The position numbers and the translations under genes are program-made. Shown one piece after another: positions 31,602 to 35,798 of a DNA stretch of 35,798 nt; the first letter of the stretch is position 1; each line of letters starts with the position of its first letter. This stretch comes from Candidatus Yanofskyibacteriota bacterium (GTDB taxonomy: Bacteria > Patescibacteriota > Minisyncoccia > 2-02-FULL-40-12 > GWA2-44-9), in assembly GCA_003151795.1 (NCBI GenBank), contig PLYL01000012.1, positions 1-35,798 of the forward strand, written 5' to 3'. The notes beneath the pieces are model-generated. The model was not told the DNA's origin. It made no database searches and was given only the letters and a program-made list of their open reading frames with translations.

Positions 31602-32222
31602 CTAGACTGTCTCCTTTGGTTCCGGTTTGACTTCGCCGCGCGGGACTTTGGCCCGGATATCGCTGTAAATTCTAATTTGTTGAGAACCGCCAACTAAAGC
31701 CAGGATGCCGGCGATTACGAAAATCACGGAGAAACCAAAATGTTGAGCCAGAATACCGCTCAAGGCCGCCGCGCCAGCGCCGGCAATGCCAATGGCCACG
31801 GACTCAATCGCCCAATCAATATTCTCATGATATTTATCAAGATGGCGAGAGAAAATAGCCTGCCACGGCGGAACTGTGAACGCGGTACCGATGCCATAAA
31901 TCGCGCTGATAATATACAGATGGGCCGGCGTGGTAGCGATAAGATACATGAACGGAATCACGGCGACGAGCATTGTCCCCAATATCATCGCATAGAAATC
32001 GTCGTACTCGCCGTGATTCCGATCGAGATACGCGGCCACGGGAATTTCGAACAGCACTTTGAATATTTGGACTATGGCGGCCGCGAAACCAATGACTTCA
32101 AGATTGCCGTTCGAAATCTGGCGCGTGACGAAGATGGCAAAGACCGGCGCGAAGATACTAAACCCGGCGTTGATAAAAAAATCTCCGAGAACCAGAGACC
32201 GAATGACATGATTGATACGCAT
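31602..32222 (-). CDS. half-size MFS-like transporter, 206 aa
   Basis: Six hydrophobic segments, the size of one MFS six-helix bundle. The loop LDRNHGEYDDFYA between helices 2 and 3 resembles the MFS signature (Gly-x3-Asp-Arg type, here AAYLDRN). A full MFS carrier has twelve helices; this one ends after six, with a soluble acidic tail. There is no sign of a frameshift continuation in the downstream 30 bp, so it may dimerise. Follows the subtilisin-like protease gene across a TAG-rich spacer. Substrate unknown. Confidence 0.7.
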   Translation of the reverse strand: MRINHVIRSLVLGDFFINAGFSIFAPVFAIFVTRQISNGNLEVIGFAAAIVQIFKVLFEIPVAAYLDRNHGEYDDFYAMILGTMLVAVIPFMYLIATTPAHLYIISAIYGIGTAFTVPPWQAIFSRHLDKYHENIDWAIESVAIGIAGAGAAALSGILAQHFGFSVIFVIAGILALVGGSQQIRIYSDIRAKVPRGEVKPEPKETV

Positions 32223-32260
32223 GCAGAGTTTTCTAAGTTCTAATTACTAAATTCTAAATC
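32223..32260. repeat. TAG-rich low-complexity spacer
   Basis: On the minus strand, GGATTTAGAATTTAGTAATT and similar TTAGAA units lie between the protease stop and the MFS start, like the spacers at 14811 and 29265. Confidence 0.6.
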
Positions 32261-33436
32261 CTATAGTTGAGGCATGCCCCAACCAGAAGCATTATCGTCT
32301 CCGATCGGAAGAATGTCTTGCGAGAATTGATGCAACAGTTCGCGCGTGGCTTCGGCGGGGTGGTCGGCATCAGCCTGCCATTCTTTGGCAACCAGCCCGG
32401 CGATGTGGGCGGCGGCCATGGAAGTGCCGGATGAAGTCATGTAATAACCATTGTTGGCGGTGGATTCTATATTTACGCCCGGCGCGACCAGCTCGAGATC
32501 GCCGGCGTCCTTGGTATATGAAGTAGAGGCTTCGTTGTTGCCTCGGGCGCTCCAATCCGGCACCGCTAGGGTGCCGTCGACCGCGCCGACGCTCACGACA
32601 TTTATATTTGAAGCCGGATAATCAATACTGCCCGTATACGGACCGTCATTCCCCGCCGCACCGACCACTATCACATCCTTGCCGGCGGCGTACGAAATGG
32701 CGTCATCAATCAGCGAGTTTTCCGAATCAGAACCTAGACTCAAGAGAATTATATTAGCGCTGTTATCGGCACCGTAATAAATCGCGGCGGCGACATCATC
32801 GGCGAAGCACGTCCCGTCATTGGCGCAGACTTTATAAATCATTAAATTGGCTTGGGGCGCGACGCCGTAAATACCTTTGCCGGCTGGTCCGGCGTTGCCG
32901 GCAATGACCCCGGCGACCAGAGTCCCGTGGCCATTTTTATCATCGCAACTATTTTTTAAAAATGAATCAACTCCGGAGAAATCATCGCAAGCCGTCACCT
33001 GGCCCTTCAAATCCGGATGCGCAACGAGCGCTCCCGTATCCAAGACCGCGACATTAACTCCATCGCCGCCGGATGGCAGAGCGCTATTAAGCGTATCGCC
33101 ATAAATAGCTTTGATCCCCCACCCGATCTGGTTGAACGGCGTTTTGGCCAGAGGCTTTGTGGCGGTTTTCTTGGTGGTCGTTGCGACGGCCAAGATGTTG
33201 AGTCTCTTTACCGGCGTCACTTCAATGCCAAAAACTTTGGCCACATTTAACTGCCAACCCGATAAATCGGCGGTGAATCCGGAATCAAAAATATTCCGCG
33301 CTTGAAACGATTTTTCCCAGAACTGCGAGGTGGATTTTACGAAATAGCGGCTATCGGTTCCAGCGGCTTGGACACTCGATGCCGTCGCTAAAAACAAGGT
33401 AAAAGCTAAACAAACAAAGGCTTTCTTTGTATTCAT
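32261..33436 (-). CDS. secreted subtilisin-like serine protease (S8), 391 aa
   Basis: Signal peptide MNTKKAFVCLAFTLFLATAS... with probable cleavage after SVQA, then a propeptide-like region of about 80 residues. The S8 triad is complete: Asp in VNVAVLDTGALVAHPDL, His in NGHGTLVAGVIAG, Ser in SSGTSMAAAHIAGLVA; the oxyanion Asn is in GAAGNDGP. The protein stops soon after the catalytic Ser region (SGWGMPQL), so it has no C-terminal anchor. Start ATG 33436 rather than 33484, since the promoter lies between. Near-leaderless mRNA (about 7-12 nt), no Shine-Dalgarno. Confidence 0.92.
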   Translation of the reverse strand: MNTKKAFVCLAFTLFLATASSVQAAGTDSRYFVKSTSQFWEKSFQARNIFDSGFTADLSGWQLNVAKVFGIEVTPVKRLNILAVATTTKKTATKPLAKTPFNQIGWGIKAIYGDTLNSALPSGGDGVNVAVLDTGALVAHPDLKGQVTACDDFSGVDSFLKNSCDDKNGHGTLVAGVIAGNAGPAGKGIYGVAPQANLMIYKVCANDGTCFADDVAAAIYYGADNSANIILLSLGSDSENSLIDDAISYAAGKDVIVVGAAGNDGPYTGSIDYPASNINVVSVGAVDGTLAVPDWSARGNNEASTSYTKDAGDLELVAPGVNIESTANNGYYMTSSGTSMAAAHIAGLVAKEWQADADHPAEATRELLHQFSQDILPIGDDNASGWGMPQL

Positions 33437-33449
33437 AATTGTACTGTCC

Positions 33450-33479
33450 AGTATAGCATATCGGGAGCAATAGGGACAA
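33450..33479 (-). promoter_or_regulatory. promoter of the S8 protease
   Basis: TTGTCC (33479-33474), 18-bp spacer ending in TGC, TATACT (33455-33450). Extended -10; leader only about 10 nt. Confidence 0.7.
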
Positions 33480-33498
33480 TCCACAGGGTCGCTCGGCA

Positions 33499-33692
33499 GT
33501 CGCCATTTTCTTCAGGCTTCCGCTCGGGCTAGCTCTATTATTTGTTGATTAATTTTCCTGACCAGCCGAAGCAACTCCTGTCGGGCCATGCGGCTTTCAG
33601 CCGTTCCCGACATCCTCGGGCTGGTACCCATGAAAATAACATCAAAAATACTGAGCTAGCAACCGATTGTGCAGATTGAAGAAAATGGCGAC
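33499..33692. repeat. 194-bp imperfect hairpin
   Basis: Nested pairings share one centre: GTCGCCATTTTCTTCA (33499-33514) with 33677-33692, perfect 16 bp; GCTAGCT (33528-33534) with 33654-33660; ATTTTC-type arms near 33552 and 33632; and TGTCGGG (33579-33585) with 33606-33612. The region lies between two divergent promoters. No gene. Confidence 0.85.
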
Positions 33693-33705
33693 AGCCTCGC
33701 TTGAT

Positions 33706-33734
33706 TTGACCAAACACGATAAATAAAGTATGCT
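33706..33734 (+). promoter_or_regulatory. promoter of the 99-aa gene
   Basis: TTGACC (33706-33711), 17-bp spacer, TATGCT (33729-33734). Starts just after the 194-bp hairpin. Confidence 0.7.
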
Positions 33735-33751
33735 ATTTTTAAAGGTGGTTT

Positions 33752-34051
33752 ATGGCTCAAACAAGTAGCGTTGAAAAGACAGAGAGAACGGAGATGTTCG
33801 AGGCTTTTATCAAGTTAGCAGAGGAGGTTTTCTCTAATGCCACCAAGCACAGGCTCGAGCTGCCAATCGGAATGGGTCGTCTCGAGGCGGTGCTGGCGCT
33901 GATTGAGCGGGCTGACTGGTCGCCCGAGCAGCGCGCAAAACTTCTCGGACTGCTCGCGAGGCTGGACGAATATACCTATGAGAATTTGCAGTTCGAGGAG
34001 ACAGCCAGAATAGTTCATCCAGTCTTCCTTGAACTTCAAGCCGGGGAGTAG
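33752..34051 (+). CDS. orphan soluble protein of unknown family, 99 aa
   Basis: Not recognised. Helical and acidic (EMFEAFIKLAEEVFSNATKH, RLEAVLALIERADWSPEQRA, LLARLDEYTYENLQFEETAR). AAAGGTGG before ATG 33752, own promoter, own terminator starting at the stop codon. It is flanked on both sides by hairpins of about 200 bp, so the unit may be mobile or horizontally acquired; that is inference. Confidence 0.75.
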   Translation: MAQTSSVEKTERTEMFEAFIKLAEEVFSNATKHRLELPIGMGRLEAVLALIERADWSPEQRAKLLGLLARLDEYTYENLQFEETARIVHPVFLELQAGE

Positions 34052-34101
34052 TCCGTGAAAGGGTACGCGTGTTACACGCTCCCACGCGGACTCTTTTGTT
34101 T
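34051..34101 (+). terminator. terminator after the 99-aa gene
   Basis: GTCCGTG/CGCGGAC, GGG/CCC and GCGTG/CACGC form one stem (34051-34091), then TCTTTTGTTT. Confidence 0.85.
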
Positions 34102-34136
34102 AACAGACACTCCTTGATATCCAAAATCCAAATGGT

Positions 34137-34338
34137 GAAAGCGGGGACTAAGAGATTTTTCACATTCCGACTGACGTCGAATGTCTCTTGCTAAAATTTT
34201 GGAAAGAATGCCAGTAACAAAAAGGAATCCCGAAGCGAAGCGTAGGGAAAGCTGGCGTTTTTGTTCGGTATCTCTGACAAAATTTTAGACAAGAGGACCG
34301 ACGGAAGGAGATGTGAAAAATCTCTTAGCTCCGCTTTC
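34137..34338. repeat. 202-bp imperfect hairpin
   Basis: GAAAGCGGGGACTAAGAGAT and the bases to 34165 pair with 34311-34338 (two or three mismatches). Inside, TCTCTTGCTAAAATTTTG (34184-34201) pairs with 34278-34295, then ACAAAAA with TTTTTGT near 34217 and 34257. The centre contains the 29-bp sequence shared with 18000-18028. The outer arm touches the dedA stop codon. Confidence 0.85.
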
Positions 34339-35012
34339 TATGACAAAAATTTGTCGATGCCGTCTTTTAATAGGTCGCCGAGGTCGCGGAGATGTTCCAT
34401 GGCGGTGAGAGATTGGATGAATTTGGACTTGAAAATCATATTACCGACATAAGCTAAAATAATCGCGCCGGCCAAGAAGAGTGCGATATAAGCGATGTTG
34501 TTCACAAAGGAAACCGCCCGATACCCTTTGCCAAAGACGTAACCGACGGTAAAGGTAATCGCGACCCAGCCGAGGCCGCCGATGAAATTATAGAGTGAGA
34601 ATTTTCTAAAATTGTATTTAAACGAACCGGCCATAATCATGGTGGCGATGGTGAGAGACCAGGTTAATTTGGTGAAGATAATGGCCCGCCCGCTATAACG
34701 CTGGAAATAACGCTCGACAGTCTCGATAACCTTTCGGCTCTTCGGGTCTTTTCGGCCCCATTTATCGATTGGCTTGGCTCCGCCGAAATAGCCGACGGCA
34801 TACCAGCCCCAGCCATTAAAAAAGTCTCCGACAATGCAAATTAAAACTGCCGGAATTATGGCAATAGTGCCGAGAGAGGCCAAAAATCCGGCCAGGATAA
34901 TAGTATTAAAACCTTCGATAAATGTGGCGATGAGCAGGAATAAATACCGGTAATGGACGAGGATGGGGAAATTGTCCTGAAGAGAATCTACAATCGATGA
35001 AAAGAAATGCAT
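34338..35012 (-). CDS. DedA/SNARE-associated-family membrane protein, 224 aa
   Basis: Polytopic protein of the DedA (VTT) type: an early re-entrant/helix region with FIEGFNTIILAGFLASLGTI, then GDFFNGWGWYAVGYFGGAKP, and the conserved FTKLTWSLTIATMIMAGSF where DedA proteins usually have the FxR...R...aG pattern. Members act as polyprenyl-phosphate or phospholipid carriers in some bacteria. Start ATG 35012 (MHFFSSIVDSL), in the arm of an inverted repeat; a longer frame exists but is less likely. Preceded by the UDG gene. Confidence 0.75.
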   Translation of the reverse strand: MHFFSSIVDSLQDNFPILVHYRYLFLLIATFIEGFNTIILAGFLASLGTIAIIPAVLICIVGDFFNGWGWYAVGYFGGAKPIDKWGRKDPKSRKVIETVERYFQRYSGRAIIFTKLTWSLTIATMIMAGSFKYNFRKFSLYNFIGGLGWVAITFTVGYVFGKGYRAVSFVNNIAYIALFLAGAIILAYVGNMIFKSKFIQSLTAMEHLRDLGDLLKDGIDKFLS

Positions 35013-35127
35013 CCCGTCAGAAGCAATGCAAACCCTCCATCGTATTGAGACGACGGAAAGTAGCACAGATGTTAACTATTGTTTTTATGTTCGCGGACCC
35101 GCTAGGGTTGCTTCGTACGGGATGCAT
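35007..35127. repeat. start-codon inverted repeat between udg and dedA
   Basis: ATGCATCCCGT (35007-35017) pairs perfectly with 35117-35127, then AAGCAA with TTGCTT and a further AACCC/GGGTT. One arm holds the dedA ATG; the other begins 1 nt after the UDG stop. Ends match the mreC-mreD element (ATCCCGT, two-base mismatch, GAA). A 36-codon frame runs across it from 35127 and stops 4 nt before the dedA ATG. Confidence 0.85.
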
Positions 35128-35128
35128 G

Positions 35129-35725
35129 CTATAGATACTGCTTTAAAATCTTAAAATCGGCAAGCAAGGTTTCTTTTAAATGCTGGTTATAAATTGACGC
35201 CGCCGGATGATAGAGTGGTACAACCAGCACCGGTCCATATGAAGCTTGGGCGGTTATACTCGCGCCGTGCAACGCGCTAATCGGTTTTAATTCTTGCTCG
35301 AGGCCGAACTTGCGGATGATGTATTCCATCGAGAATCTGCCCAGCGTCGCGATTATTTTTGGTTGGATAATATCAATCTGCCGGTCTAAGAACGGGCCAT
35401 AGGCCGCAATCTCCTCGGGCAACGGATCGCGATTGCCTGGCGGGCGGTCTTTAACGATGTTGGTGATATAAACCTCGGGCCGATTGATGCCGACCGAGAC
35501 CAGCAATTCGTCGAGTATCTTGCCTGCCGCTCCGGCAAACGGCCGGCCCGTGGCGGCTTCATTCTTGCCCGGCGCTTCGCCGACAAACATTATCTTCGCC
35601 TGATGGCTCCCCTCCCCGATCACTGGAAAAACGCCATTTTTCACCCGCTCGGCATAGAGCGGTGATGATTTGAGCGCCAATACCTCATCCTTTATCGCTC
35701 GCAATAACTCATCTCGATTATCCAT
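35129..35725 (-). CDS. uracil-DNA glycosylase, family 4-like, without Fe-S cysteines
   Basis: Removes uracil from DNA. 198 aa. Family 4/5-type motif A GEAPGKNEAATGRPFAG (about 49-65), YITNIVKDRPPGNRDPLPEE, ATLGRFSMEYI and the late YHPAAS motif. Family 4 enzymes normally bind a 4Fe-4S cluster through four Cys, one in VKCRPP. Here that position is Asp (VKDRPP), the later one is Tyr (IAAYGPFL), the N-terminal pair is absent and the whole protein has no Cys. It may be a cluster-free version. Start ATG 35725; 3 nt separate its stop region from the dedA inverted repeat. Confidence 0.85.
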   Translation of the reverse strand: MDNRDELLRAIKDEVLALKSSPLYAERVKNGVFPVIGEGSHQAKIMFVGEAPGKNEAATGRPFAGAAGKILDELLVSVGINRPEVYITNIVKDRPPGNRDPLPEEIAAYGPFLDRQIDIIQPKIIATLGRFSMEYIIRKFGLEQELKPISALHGASITAQASYGPVLVVPLYHPAASIYNQHLKETLLADFKILKQYL

Positions 35726-35764
35726 TTATAGATGGTAAACAAAAAAGTATCATTTGAAAAGAAT

Positions 35765-35797
35765 CTAGAACGCCGCTGACTTGGCCGAGTCCAAGGC
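35765..35797 (-). other. possible 3' end of an upstream gene
   Basis: On the minus strand a frame enters from the window edge and ends ...LDSAKSAAF then TAG. It is only 10 codons long, so I cannot say whether it is coding. Positions 35726-35764 show nothing clear. Confidence 0.25.
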
Positions 35798-35798
35798 A

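Noticed and set aside
31602-32222. frameshifted full MFS transporter
   Set aside because: The downstream sequence is the promoter of another gene and does not encode further membrane helices, so a natural half-size carrier is more likely.
34338-35066. longer DedA-like protein starting at 35066
   Set aside because: The added residues come from the hairpin interior and have no family similarity; the ATG at 35012 matches the arm-end rule seen at greA.

Overview
The window looks like a chromosomal contig from a Candidate Phyla Radiation (Patescibacteria) bacterium; Parcubacteria-like is my best guess, not proven. The support is indirect: a minimal 366-residue DnaX, a six-helix half MFS carrier, a VirD4/TraD-like ATPase beside large coiled-coil proteins of unknown family, tandem GtrA proteins, two GT-C glycosyltransferases, very tight minus-strand operons, and almost no Shine-Dalgarno sequences on the conserved genes. 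No rRNA gene or CRISPR array is present.

Layout. 1-229: 5' part of msrB (minus). 266-782: an intact tRNA-Gln(UUG) and a GIY-YIG nuclease gene lie between two 47-bp direct repeats, and these repeats fall inside the D-loop of a split, degenerate second tRNA-Gln. 829-1187: a small membrane-protein gene. 1191-9687: a minus-strand series, read from 9687 downward: 914-aa coiled-coil protein, two small helical proteins, the TraD-like ATPase, two GtrA paralogues, then dnaX. 9750-13201: plus-strand pair of GT-C glycosyltransferases. 13202-13916: no credible gene, but a strong minus-strand promoter, a roughly 550-nt highly structured RNA candidate ending in a terminator hairpin, and a 44-bp AT palindrome.

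13917-17565 (minus): lysS, serS, ftsQ-like. 17671-18661: small membrane-protein gene and greA. 18702-23049 (minus): mreB, mreC, mreD and mrdA/PBP2, the cell-shape cluster. 23232-24801: a small orphan gene and a secreted Pro/Thr/Ser-rich protein. 24882-26757: an AT-rich island holding proS and a PaaX/Cas2-like gene bracketed by two related palindromes. 26759-30704 (minus): ogt, murG, holB-like, frr and rseP, leading into proS. 30741-35725: small orphan genes, a half MFS carrier, a secreted subtilisin-like protease, two roughly 200-bp imperfect hairpins, a DedA-family protein, and a family-4-like uracil-DNA glycosylase with no cysteine.

The conserved genes cover replication (dnaX, holB), translation (lysS, serS, proS, frr, tRNA-Gln), wall and shape (mreBCD, PBP2, murG, ftsQ), envelope (rseP, GtrA, GT-C, DedA) and repair (ogt, UDG). 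The most unusual feature is the intergenic DNA. At least six intergenic regions hold long inverted repeats whose start-proximal arm ends on, or close to, the next gene's ATG; several share conserved arm ends with different, but still self-complementary, inner stems. Six small orphan genes have strong Shine-Dalgarno sites and mostly their own promoter and terminator, unlike the conserved genes. The leading candidates for something undescribed are the tRNA-Gln/GIY-YIG cassette, the start-codon hairpin families, the structured RNA at 13.2-13.8 kb and the palindrome-flanked Cas2-like gene.
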